Source: JARBAU01 sp040414675 (GTDB taxonomy: Archaea; Thermoproteota; Nitrososphaeria; Nitrososphaerales; Nitrososphaeraceae). Taken from it: a stretch of DNA of 19,713 nt. Below are positions 6,882 to 14,877 of this stretch, piece by piece; the first letter of the stretch is position 1; each line of letters begins with the position of its first letter. Below the pieces are notes generated by a model. That model worked only from the letters and a program-made list of their open reading frames with translations. It was not told the DNA's origin and did no database searches. The DNA lies in NCBI GenBank assembly GCA_040414675.1, contig JBEDUN010000076.1, positions 1 to 19,713 of the forward strand. The letters are read 5' to 3'. The translations under genes were made by a program, and so were the position numbers.

Positions 6882-7373
6882 TTAGGCATTCTGTCTCAAA
6901 CTTAGATGTTCGTCATTTGCATCATAATTAAAAACCAATCCCTGTCTTCCCCATTCGATAAATAAATCAAAATCACTTGTATATTCATCAGTACTATCTA
7001 TAGTAAATGGGATCTGATGTTCTGAAAAATACTCTAACAGCTCATCTTTGGTAATATATTCGTCTTCTTTTTGCTCAATTAAAGCAATTATCCTTTTAAA
7101 GATATCAATATTAATTATTATTTCTCTTAGCATTTTTTTTCTGACCTTTGGACTTGCAGCAATGAAAAAATGCGCCTTTTGGGTCATGAACACCTCCCCT
7201 TCTTGCACTTTAATGAGACCCAAGATTTCTCCAGATTCTAATATCGGTAGAAGTGAATCCAAGTTGAGATCTTCCTTGGATGCGAAACTCGCTATTTCCG
7301 CTTTGCTACCTGCATCGTCCAATAATTCTATAAACCCAAGCAGAACGCTGTAATTAACCTTAGGGATCTCCAA
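6882..7373 (-). CDS. Stand-alone AAA-associated C-terminal domain protein of an ABC transporter
   Basis: The 163-aa protein resembles the AAA-associated C-terminal domain (AAA_assoc_C type) usually fused to the end of NitT/TauT-like ABC ATPases. Visible features are a first winged-helix-like part (about 1-70, FIELLDDAGSKAEIASFAS then ILGLIKVQEGEVFMT), a charged helical middle (about 78-118, VRKKMLREIIINIDIFKRII), and an acidic C terminus with FDLFIEWGRQGLVFNYD. No membrane segment is present. It sits 153 nt downstream of the ATPase gene, which lacks this domain, so it probably acts in trans on that transporter, perhaps as a regulatory subunit (inference). The start is TTG, the only usual start after the in-frame stop. 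A TATA-like TTTAAA about 37 nt upstream suggests its own promoter. Confidence 0.75.
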   Translation of the reverse strand: MEIPKVNYSVLLGFIELLDDAGSKAEIASFASKEDLNLDSLLPILESGEILGLIKVQEGEVFMTQKAHFFIAASPKVRKKMLREIIINIDIFKRIIALIEQKEDEYITKDELLEYFSEHQIPFTIDSTDEYTSDFDLFIEWGRQGLVFNYDANDEHLSLRQNA

Positions 7374-7526
7374 ATTATTCTGTATTGAAAATCACTCTAG
7401 TCTGCGATTTAAATCTTTTAGCGAATAAATCCTATTTTTTGGTATACAGATTGTATAATACATCATAATGAGATCTCTTTAGAGATGGTCATGCATTCTA
7501 TACTAATGGAAAGGCGTAAAGATCAA

Positions 7527-8375
7527 CTATGAAATCATGGTTGTGATATAGTCAGAATACTCGTAAATCGATTTATCTCTTTTCTCACGACTTCTGGGTA
7601 TCTGTATATTAACGTCCTTCAAAACTGAGCCGGGCCTGTGACTGAGTACTATAACCCTATCTGAAAGATAGACAGCTTCTTCGATATTGTGTGTTACCAT
7701 TATTACCACCTCTGGGGTCGCAAGTTTATTGCTCCAAACTTTCAGAATCTCTTCTCTTAATGCTTCAGCAGTCAGTGGATCAAGCGCAGAAAACGGCTCG
7801 TCCATAACTAGTATTTCAGGATCCATAACAAGAGCTCTTGCGATCCCGACTCTTTGTTTCATTCCCCCAGACAGTTCTCTTGGATATGCATCCTCAAACC
7901 CTTCCAACCCAACATCTTGAATTATACTAAGACTCTTTTTTCTTCGCTGATTTTTAGCCATATGTATAGATTCCAACCCGAACTCAACATTTTCAACCAC
8001 AGTTAGCCATGGGAAGAGTCCAAATGATTGAAAAACTATTGCCATATACGGATTTACGTAGCCGTCTGTCTTCATTAAATTTCCCTTAAATAAAATTTCT
8101 CCCTTGGTGTACTTTTCCAATCCCATCATTATTCTTAATAGCGTGGATTTACCGCAACCCGAAGGACCAACAATCGAAATGAACTCATTATGATTTATGA
8201 TTATATTAATATCATTCAAGATCTTGTTACACCTGTTATTATTGTCAAAGTATTCTTTAGTAACATTTCGAAGCTCAAGCAAAGGTGCAGAACCATCAAT
8301 TGATTTATTCGAAGTACCCTCATAATCATTGACTGAGGTTGAAGTATCGTCTCTTGATACATATACACGATCCAT
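7527..8375 (-). CDS. NitT/TauT-type ABC transporter ATP-binding protein
   Basis: This is a complete ABC ATPase of the nitrate/sulfonate/taurine (SsuB/TauB/NrtD-like) group, energising uptake through the adjacent permease. Motifs are Walker A GPSGCGKST (70-78), Q-loop Q116, signature LSGGMKQ (168-174), Walker B ILVMDE (188-193) with catalytic E193, D-loop SALD, and H229 of the H-loop. An N-terminal tail of about 30 residues precedes the usual fold. At 282 aa it has no AAA-associated C-terminal extension; that domain is encoded by the next gene. It follows the permease by 94 nt. A TATA-like stretch near 8411-8422 may give it a separate promoter. The substrate cannot be told from the ATPase; anion or organosulfonate/nitrogen compounds are typical of the group. 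Confidence 0.9.
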   Translation of the reverse strand: MDRVYVSRDDTSTSVNDYEGTSNKSIDGSAPLLELRNVTKEYFDNNNRCNKILNDINIIINHNEFISIVGPSGCGKSTLLRIMMGLEKYTKGEILFKGNLMKTDGYVNPYMAIVFQSFGLFPWLTVVENVEFGLESIHMAKNQRRKKSLSIIQDVGLEGFEDAYPRELSGGMKQRVGIARALVMDPEILVMDEPFSALDPLTAEALREEILKVWSNKLATPEVVIMVTHNIEEAVYLSDRVIVLSHRPGSVLKDVNIQIPRSREKRDKSIYEYSDYITTMIS

Positions 8376-8469
8376 TTTACTTGCCTCTTGTACTAGGAAT
8401 TGTAGAATAGATAATTATATAGCATAAACAAGTAGAGGTTGTCATGGGTAGATGTTATTCTGACTATTT

Positions 8470-10500
8470 CTATGCACCCATGCCATATTTCTTAATTACT
8501 CTTCTGTATACACGTCTCCATACAAGGCGATTTATCGTAACAATTACTGCCATCATTGCGGAAACAATAATTATTATCAGCAAAGTATTTCCAGTATTAT
8601 AGGCAGCCTTATCCAATAATGATCCAATACCTGTGACGGAGTATGTCCTGTATCCAAAAACGATAAACTCGGCAACAACTAAGGAGTTCCAGCCTCCTCC
8701 CCAACTTGTGATGCTGCCAGTAATAAATGACGGATATATTGATGGGAATAGAACTCGTCTCAGATAATGAAACTTAGTAGCTCTAAAAGCTCTTGCCGTT
8801 TCCTCAATTTCGCCAGAAATAGACCGCACTCCTCCGATGAGATTAAAGAACATATACCATTGCATCCCGGTTAAAATCAACAGTATAGACAAGAATTCAA
8901 AGCCGCCTGGTACATAATTGACAATTGGAATTAAAAATGGAAAGAATGCTGGTGCCGGAATAGATGCTAGAGTTTGAAACATGGGCATAATCCGATCGAA
9001 TCTTGGGTCACGAGCAATTCTAATGGCAACTGGTACAGTCCATGCTAATGTTAGAAGATAAGCCGCAACTAATCTCAAGTATGATAATAACAAAGCAATC
9101 GGAATTAGTGACAGAATTTCAGCATTCCTGGGGTCATTTCCGATAGACACATACATCTTCGAAAATGAAAGAAGTAATTGATGAATAAATTCACGTTCTA
9201 GCAATATGACAAGTAGAATGATTGATATGATTAACGGCAATGCTGAAATTCTTAGCATTCGAAGAATTGCCTTATTATCAAACCATCCGTGAATTGTTGG
9301 GAATAGTTTTGATTCAATTTGATGTCCTATTATCGATAATGCTTCGATTACTTTATTTGATTGAACAGAAATCAGGGGTCTAGGATTCCTTATAAAAAAA
9401 TCAGATAATTGAAGTGATGATGTTGCGGCTGGATTACGGAATAATAACTTGGGGAATCTACTGCCAGACGGCCGCAACATTAAGTGAAGCCGGGTATGCT
9501 TAGTAACCGTTTCTGCGGATGTCGAATATTCATATCTAAAACGATTTGCATATGATTCTAAAGGCCTCCAAAAGAAAAAGTCTGTTACCAAAATGATCAG
9601 AATTAACATGGAAAGTGCTGCTGTTGCTTGTGCGTATTCCCCCGCTGATACCGATGTGCCAAGTAGGCTTCCTAAACCTGGCAGGGTAAAGGTTTTTGAT
9701 CCTAATGAAATGATCTCAGCTGCCGTGAGAAAATACCATCCACTGGCCCAAGACAAAATACCGTTATAGACCAATTTGGGGACGCTGGCAGGAATATAGA
9801 GTCTTCTTAGCCTCAGGAAAAGATTAGCCCTATATGCATATGATGTCTCCATTAGCTCGGACGGAATTGATATTACTGATTCGTAAACTGAAAAGATCAT
9901 GTTCCATGCCATACTAGTGAATATTAGAAAGATTGCGGCTATTTCAATGCCAACAGCATTGCCATTGAACAACGCTATGAAAAGCGAAATTGCAGCTGGA
10001 AAGAATCCAAGTATTGGTATCGACTGTAGTACATCTACTATGGGAATTACTATCCTCGATGCCAAAGAGATTCTGGCTGCTGTGATTCCAACTACTATAG
10101 CTGCAACAAAGGATAAACCCAAAGCTATAAACATTCTAGACACGGAGGAAATCGAATCTAACAATAAATCTACAAATTTACTTGTCCAGTCTTGGATGGA
10201 TTCTTTTTGGGTGTAATTCGTATCGCTTTTTTTAGCATAACTCCCGTGATCCATAACTTTGCCGATAAACTGACTGTCAACATAAGCGATCTTGAATCCT
10301 GAATAATTTATTCGCGTTTGAGCACTAGTTTCGAAAGACGATTGGTGCTGCTCGTTAGAGTATGCAAAAACATTAGTTATGAACTGAGTAAAATGATTAT
10401 CTAAATCAGCAATTAAACTTCCAAATAAAGACAAATAACCTACAATTAAAGTCCATAACTTTATTTCTGCGATTGTAGGGACCTTAAATCGGTATTTCAC
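8470..10500 (-). CDS. Fused double-domain ABC transporter permease (NitT/TauT type)
   Basis: The 676-aa integral membrane protein contains two tandem BPD_transp_1 permease domains. The first spans about 110-325, with its EAA-like loop ELMETSYAYRANLFLRLRRL near 215-235. The second spans about 405-665, with its loop EIEETARAFRATKFHYLRRV near 575-595. One polypeptide therefore supplies both halves of the channel for the ATPase at 7527. Residues 1-110 form an extension: one hydrophobic helix (about 13-32), then a stretch of about 75 residues likely outside the cell and too short to be a substrate-binding protein. A charged cytosolic linker joins the domains. The start codon is GTG, with TATAAATA about 31 nt upstream, so the mRNA would be almost leaderless. 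No substrate-binding protein gene is present in the window. Confidence 0.88.
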   Translation of the reverse strand: MKYRFKVPTIAEIKLWTLIVGYLSLFGSLIADLDNHFTQFITNVFAYSNEQHQSSFETSAQTRINYSGFKIAYVDSQFIGKVMDHGSYAKKSDTNYTQKESIQDWTSKFVDLLLDSISSVSRMFIALGLSFVAAIVVGITAARISLASRIVIPIVDVLQSIPILGFFPAAISLFIALFNGNAVGIEIAAIFLIFTSMAWNMIFSVYESVISIPSELMETSYAYRANLFLRLRRLYIPASVPKLVYNGILSWASGWYFLTAAEIISLGSKTFTLPGLGSLLGTSVSAGEYAQATAALSMLILIILVTDFFFWRPLESYANRFRYEYSTSAETVTKHTRLHLMLRPSGSRFPKLLFRNPAATSSLQLSDFFIRNPRPLISVQSNKVIEALSIIGHQIESKLFPTIHGWFDNKAILRMLRISALPLIISIILLVILLEREFIHQLLLSFSKMYVSIGNDPRNAEILSLIPIALLLSYLRLVAAYLLTLAWTVPVAIRIARDPRFDRIMPMFQTLASIPAPAFFPFLIPIVNYVPGGFEFLSILLILTGMQWYMFFNLIGGVRSISGEIEETARAFRATKFHYLRRVLFPSIYPSFITGSITSWGGGWNSLVVAEFIVFGYRTYSVTGIGSLLDKAAYNTGNTLLIIIIVSAMMAVIVTINRLVWRRVYRRVIKKYGMGA

Positions 10501-10527
10501 AAACCGAAAAAAGTCTCTGCGATAGAA

Positions 10528-10535
10528 TATAAATA
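10528..10535 (-). promoter_or_regulatory. TATA box of the ABC permease gene
   Basis: A TATTTATA-like box on the minus strand lies about 30 nt before the GTG start. It would begin the transcript running permease, ATPase and perhaps the AAA-associated protein. The rest of the 340-nt divergent gap (10501-10839) shows only a second AT-rich box, TTAATAATA at 10811-10819, serving the plus-strand gene. Confidence 0.5.
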
Positions 10536-10839
10536 TCTAATGACAAGCAACATATGCGTCAATAGCAATACGAATGGTTTCGTGACCTATTATCAACCTA
10601 ATAATAAGACAAAATAAATGTAATTTATTTTTGGTATGAATCTCCAATTTACCTCGATCCCTAAATTCAGCATTTCTGGTAGTAGCGATTCAAATATTTA
10701 TATAAAATACACACTCTGCCAAAATATAATTATGTATCTAATCCAAAGGTTCAGGCAATGAGAACAATAATATTGGATTTGTGGTTCATTCTACGAATGA
10801 ACTAGAACATTTAATAATAATGTTTTTTCTAACAACTTG

Positions 10840-11394
10840 ATGCGTTACACAAATATTGACAAAAGAAAAATTTCACCGATAATTATAGCATCGATGATAT
10901 TCGCTGCTACTCTGGCTTCTGCATCCATTATAGGATCATCTTCGATATCAGTCTACGCTCAGTCACCACAGAAAACTGTGGTTAGAGATTCTCAAACTAT
11001 ATTGCTTGAAGGGAAAACGATTCCATCAAAAGGATTTATTCATGTATATGATGCGACGCCATATATGATAATGTCGGGACATGTTGCTGCAAATCTGCCA
11101 TGCGATAGTAGTGCTAAGACACCATATAACGTGTTAATAGGTCAAGCGCCGAAACTCAAACCAGCAGACTTGGAGTATATTAAAGAATTATCCACACCAG
11201 GGAAGATGTGTATTTACCATGTAGATGTTAACTCAGAGCCTGGAGGAAAGGCGGGAGTTATTACCGATATCGCATTACAAAATCCAACTGCAACCGACGT
11301 AAAATTCCCTCCAATGAGCACACTTGTAATAGGTGTTGATGAAATCGCACCAGGTGCAGAAGAAGGCGGAAGTATGACCAATATGACAAAGTGA
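10840..11394 (+). CDS. Exported protein of unknown function (184 aa)
   Basis: No family is confidently recognised. A basic N terminus (KRK) and hydrophobic segment ending SVYAQ (about residues 11-41) form a classic signal peptide. The mature part of about 145 residues has two cysteines (AANLPCDSS and GKMCIYHVD), which could form a disulfide, and ends in a Gly/Met/Asn tail with an N-x-T sequon (NMTK). There is no second TM helix, so it should be released or held by partners. It is divergent from the ABC permease. The ATG at 10840 is preferred over the adjacent TTG at 10837 because TTAATAATA lies about 25 nt upstream. Any link to the transporter, for example as an accessory extracytoplasmic protein, is speculation. 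It does not resemble a substrate-binding protein. Confidence 0.75.
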   Translation: MRYTNIDKRKISPIIIASMIFAATLASASIIGSSSISVYAQSPQKTVVRDSQTILLEGKTIPSKGFIHVYDATPYMIMSGHVAANLPCDSSAKTPYNVLIGQAPKLKPADLEYIKELSTPGKMCIYHVDVNSEPGGKAGVITDIALQNPTATDVKFPPMSTLVIGVDEIAPGAEEGGSMTNMTK

Positions 11395-11718
11395 TAGATG
11401 AATTGTGAATATATTCATGTAATCACTTGAATAGCCCTAACTCAACTTTTTATTTGTCTTCATTATGAGAGTAATCTGATGTAAAAGAGAATACCAATAT
11501 ATCCCTGCCATTTATTTTGCCATAAACCTGTCCTTTAGTTTCGATTTAACTAGAAAATACTTATATATTATATACATCAGAAAAATTCTGATATCGTTTT
11601 AGGTAAAGGCGATCGGTAAATTTACTTCGCTGCAGAAATATGACAGATAGAATTCGAAATTGCTAATTCGATTGTTGTACCATAAACTATTTTATTATAT
11701 ATATTAATCAGAATAATA
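11395..11718. other. Intergenic region with a TATA-like stretch and a palindrome
   Basis: TATATATTATATA at about 11562-11574 is followed at 11576-11592 by the inverted repeat ATCAGAA AAA TTCTGAT. A second AT-rich box (about 11693-11705) lies just before the ATG at 11719. The first box with its palindrome could be an upstream promoter with an operator. No ORF or RNA gene is seen. Confidence 0.35.
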
Positions 11719-12552
11719 ATGACGAGGAAATCCGTTTCGAATAGCCACAGAATGTATATTGTTCCTATACTGTTATTCACATTTATTTCTGTTGGTCTAT
11801 CAATTTATCCTATATCTAGAGCAGCCTACGCACATACATTTTCAGGCGGTGAAAGTGCAGGCTTTCTTGCATTAGCAAATCAGTTAACTTCTGAAGTCCA
11901 ACTTATTCAGTCAAATGTCCCATCAAACATCACTCTTGCCCAACAACACGCCTCTGACGCAAGAGAACATCTTGACGCGAATACTACTAAAGAACTGTCC
12001 GAACGAAATAAAAGAGTTGCGAGTGACCTAAATGTTGGCTTAGAAGAATTGCAAAAGGCTGTAAATTCATCTAATCCTGCTCCAACACAAGCAGCAGTCA
12101 AAGATAAAGCAGACAATATTGCTGCACTGCTACAGGAAGCGATATCTGTAAGAGTCGAGCCAGACCAAATGAAGAATGCGACGGTACACATGCTAGCGCT
12201 GAACGATCTTCTAGGAGAAATCAATGAACACTATAGCGGTGCATACGGTATTAAGGAGGGTGCAAAAGAAAATCAATCAACTCCCCCCAACAAGATAGTT
12301 AATTTTGCGGACTATCAAAGTGCACAGGGCTTGGCTAACAAAACTTCACAAATGCTTAATGATGCAAAGAAACTCGCACCATCCAACGTGACTTCTTCAG
12401 AAGCGTTTATGAAGATTGATAGCGGCCTGAAGTCACTTGATGAAACAATAAAGTCCAAGAAGCCGGTTGATCAAGTACAATCGATAATAAGTAATCAGAT
12501 ACAAAAGAACATAGAATCAGCATTTAAATTAAAGTTGAAAACAGAGGCCTAA
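11719..12552 (+). CDS. Exported helical protein, paralogue of the one at 15742
   Basis: Function is unknown. A signal peptide (about 1-38, ending AAYAH) is followed by a soluble, mostly helical domain of about 235 residues rich in Ala/Leu/Asn. It aligns with the minus-strand protein at 15742-16449 through three blocks. These are DQMKNATV (149-155) with GAYGI (174-178), a FADYQSAQGLANKTSQML helix (about 196-213), and a C-terminal LKSLDETIKSKKPVDQVQ region ending in KLKLKT. Several sequons suggest N-glycosylation. Histidines (H40, H77, H84, H157, H171) could bind metal, but no known site is identified. The overall look is of a four-helix-type extracytoplasmic domain, in outline like imelysin/EfeO-type proteins; this is a weak analogy, not an assignment. 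Confidence 0.75.
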   Translation: MTRKSVSNSHRMYIVPILLFTFISVGLSIYPISRAAYAHTFSGGESAGFLALANQLTSEVQLIQSNVPSNITLAQQHASDAREHLDANTTKELSERNKRVASDLNVGLEELQKAVNSSNPAPTQAAVKDKADNIAALLQEAISVRVEPDQMKNATVHMLALNDLLGEINEHYSGAYGIKEGAKENQSTPPNKIVNFADYQSAQGLANKTSQMLNDAKKLAPSNVTSSEAFMKIDSGLKSLDETIKSKKPVDQVQSIISNQIQKNIESAFKLKLKTEA

Positions 12553-12572
12553 ATAATCACGAGTATTAACTC

Positions 12573-12580
12573 TTTTTTTT
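12573..12580 (+). terminator. Oligo-T terminator
   Basis: A T8 run starts 20 nt past the stop codon of the helical protein gene. It is a typical archaeal terminator and separates this gene from the next. Confidence 0.5.
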
Positions 12581-12701
12581 CAGTCTATCTTCTAGCGAAT
12601 ATCTGATATAAATTCACCTGCCTGTGATTGCTATTGTTCTTGTTATATTTCGACGAGAGAGCGTGCAACAGCGTAGCTGATGATTTATGATAATGACGTG
12701 A

Positions 12702-13370
12702 ATGATGTTGAAAGATTCAATATTTTACAATGTTAGGATTGATGTTACTTGGACTAGACTTGGTAAATCATTCAAAGTACATGACTTATTATTTCTTGTA
12801 CTGATGTTAGCATTCATTCCAACTTTCCTAAACTATGATAATGGTTGCATGCAATCGGTCCGGGCACAGAATGCTTCTTCAACAACATCCACTAACAATA
12901 CGAATAGTAACACACAGCAATGGATTGACAAAGTTAATAATATGAAAATACAATTCAGCCACAGTCCTCAAACACCTACGGTTGATGCCAAAACTCAACT
13001 AAGGTTTGTAGTGCAAAATATAACTAATTCCAAAAATATAAATGATCTTCACGCAAGAGTCGTGGTCACTACCAATAGCAGTGGCCAGATGCGAATTTTT
13101 AAGTTTGAGAACATTTCGTCTTCGAACGGGGATTTCGGCGTTAATTATTTTTTTCCAGATTCGGGCATCTATCAGGTTATGACGAGAGTAGATTCAAATA
13201 ATTTGTCGTCTCTTGGATCCTTCAAGGTAGATGTGCCATTTCAGCCTTTTGGTACTGTTACTGCACCAACTTACTCGTTTAGCTTAATAATAATCGCAGC
13301 CATCATTATTGCTGTGGCAGCTATGTCATTCTTACTTATAGTACGACACAAACAAAAAATTCAAAGGTAA
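12702..13370 (+). CDS. Membrane-anchored surface protein (paralogue 2 of 3)
   Basis: The layout matches the 4665-5315 protein: a hydrophobic segment (about 28-44), then NYDNGCMQSVRAQN, a Ser/Thr/Asn linker, one domain (about 73-182) and a TM helix (about 193-214) followed by RHKQK. Shared positions include QWIDKV..., PQTPTVDAKTQLRFVV, TTNSSGQMRIFKFENI, and YFFPDSGIYQV. Sequons in the linker and domain suggest heavy N-glycosylation. A Cys just before the putative cleavage site is shared with paralogue 1 (C-x-x-C there). The N-terminal tail of about 27 residues before the signal is longer than usual. Two adjacent ATGs (12702 and 12705) are possible starts. Its role is unknown; it stands alone between terminators, convergent with the 372-aa gene. 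Confidence 0.75.
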   Translation: MMLKDSIFYNVRIDVTWTRLGKSFKVHDLLFLVLMLAFIPTFLNYDNGCMQSVRAQNASSTTSTNNTNSNTQQWIDKVNNMKIQFSHSPQTPTVDAKTQLRFVVQNITNSKNINDLHARVVVTTNSSGQMRIFKFENISSSNGDFGVNYFFPDSGIYQVMTRVDSNNLSSLGSFKVDVPFQPFGTVTAPTYSFSLIIIAAIIIAVAAMSFLLIVRHKQKIQR

Positions 13371-13451
13371 AGTGAACATTAGGATCTTATTAGTGATATT
13401 GCGCTGTTATGATTTAGACAATTCCTAATCCTAAGTCATCAATAGGATGAA

Positions 13452-14570
13452 CTATTTTGAGGTAGACCCATGAGGCATTGACCCCATTGACCCCATTGAC
13501 ATGGACATGTTTCCAGACGTCGCAGTGGATGTTTTCTGACCTGGCTGTAGTTCGAAACTCATAAGCCTTTCTGTCCCGTTCTGAATCTGCCGTCCATTTT
13601 TATTGACTTGATCAGCTACTTTAAGGACAGTGTCCTTTGGCAACATTACGTGAATTACATCTCTACCTGGGTTGCTGTTATCTAGCACAATTTGTTTTGA
13701 AACATCTACTCCGTTTACCTTTCCCGTAAAGGATCCATTATTTGTAAAGGCGTTAGATTTTGGAACATAAACTTCTTGATGAACAAAAATATTTGTACTA
13801 TTAATGCGCTTAATATTCCAATTAAAAGGCATTGTAAATTGCATTTGCATAGTTTTATTATCAAATGTAAAATTCTTCAATTTGTCGTAGTAAGATATAA
13901 CCTTCACCGGAATTTGCTTATCGCTCAAAGTGACTTGACGGTTCAATACACTTCCGATACTTAACCAGCTATCGAAGAGATGCTGCTGTTCAGCTGGTAA
14001 TATGCAGGTATCGCAGTCCACGGTGCCAACTCGTACTGTAAAATGATATAGCCCACCATTCACAAATACGGGTCCCTCCGCAACAACGGGTTTATCCAAT
14101 GAACCTAAATATCCTCCAACCAATGGTTCTTGTTCTCCGGACAATTTCATTTTGCTAGTGTTGGCTGGGACTATTTGAAGACCAAGATCCCCATTATGCG
14201 AATGGAACCAATCAGATAATAGTACCTTTCCATTTTTATCAATTGTTATAAAATAATTTACATGACTAAATGATTTGTTTGAATTTGAATCGAATAACCT
14301 AAACTCGATAACCGGTTTCTGTTTTGATGACTGGATAGTTTCAGTAGTGACAACGGGAGGGATTGTCTTGATCAACAAATCTGCTTTTCGTGAGCCCATT
14401 GATGCTGATATCTGTTCTTGGGACAACCCGTCTGCAAATGCGCGATTATAAATCGGTAACGGAATTGCTGACACGACAATACAAAAAATAAGAATGATAC
14501 CAATCGAAATAAAGGAAATTAGTGAAATACATCCTCTACGCATATTACTAATATAGCTAGAATTACCCAT
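13452..14570 (-). CDS. Large exported protein with CxxC and Met-rich tail (372 aa)
   Basis: No named family is recognised. A signal peptide (about 10-46, ending NRAFADG) precedes a beta-rich region of about 310 residues. Visible points are WFHSH (121-125), C186-D-T-C189, many aromatic/Val alternations typical of beta sandwiches, and several sequons. The C terminus (355-367) reads MSMSMGSMGSM then PHG, resembling Met-rich extracellular copper-binding tails. With the His pair and CxxC, metal binding is plausible but unproven. The M10 start (14543) would also leave a good signal peptide, and a TATA-like box at 14574-14584 would favour it. The alternative promoter at 14625-14630, next to the palindrome at 14631-14651, fits ATG 14570 with a leader of about 30 nt. 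It is divergent from the zinc-finger protein gene. Confidence 0.7.
   Translation of the reverse strand: MGNSSYISNMRRGCISLISFISIGIILIFCIVVSAIPLPIYNRAFADGLSQEQISASMGSRKADLLIKTIPPVVTTETIQSSKQKPVIEFRLFDSNSNKSFSHVNYFITIDKNGKVLLSDWFHSHNGDLGLQIVPANTSKMKLSGEQEPLVGGYLGSLDKPVVAEGPVFVNGGLYHFTVRVGTVDCDTCILPAEQQHLFDSWLSIGSVLNRQVTLSDKQIPVKVISYYDKLKNFTFDNKTMQMQFTMPFNWNIKRINSTNIFVHQEVYVPKSNAFTNNGSFTGKVNGVDVSKQIVLDNSNPGRDVIHVMLPKDTVLKVADQVNKNGRQIQNGTERLMSFELQPGQKTSTATSGNMSMSMGSMGSMPHGSTSK
13476..13500 (-). repeat. 9-bp in-frame repeat encoding the Met-Gly-Ser tail
   Basis: CATTGACCC occurs twice plus a partial third copy. On the coding strand it reads as repeated MGS. It lengthens the Met-rich tail of the 372-aa protein and could vary in copy number. 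Confidence 0.6.
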
Positions 14571-14630
14571 GTTCTTATATTATGTTTGCGATACATTGTG
14601 CCTTTGGTTCATCCGTACTCTTCGATTTAT

Positions 14631-14651
14631 AGTACATTCGACGAATATACC
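14631..14651. promoter_or_regulatory. 21-bp palindrome, copy 2 (probable operator)
   Basis: On the minus strand ATTCG T CGAAT forms a perfect core flanked by GGTA and TACT. It matches 5604-5624 at 19 of 21 positions. ATAAAT follows directly towards the 372-aa gene, 61 nt from its ATG, so a regulator bound here would touch the TATA/BRE. The rest of the 307-nt divergent gap (14571-14877) holds only the AT-rich TACAATTA box about 26 nt before the zinc-finger gene. Confidence 0.5.
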
Positions 14652-14877
14652 AGATCCAAAGACAAGTTGATATATGAATATGCTGCAAAAGCTATCAATT
14701 CATCTTACCCTCGTGTCTAGTCAATCTATTGAGATGAATCTAAAACTGCAGTATTGTCCACAGCGGAAAGTATTCGATGTATTTGCACCCTTAAGTCGTC
14801 ACCTATCAACAATAACAGATAAATCATAACCTCTATATCACTCTAGGATACAATTAGATGTACGACCGGGATTAAAG

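Noticed and set aside
8470..10500. N-terminal extension of the permease as a fused substrate-binding protein
   Set aside because: Only about 75 residues lie outside the membrane before the first permease domain, far below the size of a TauA/SsuA-type binding protein.
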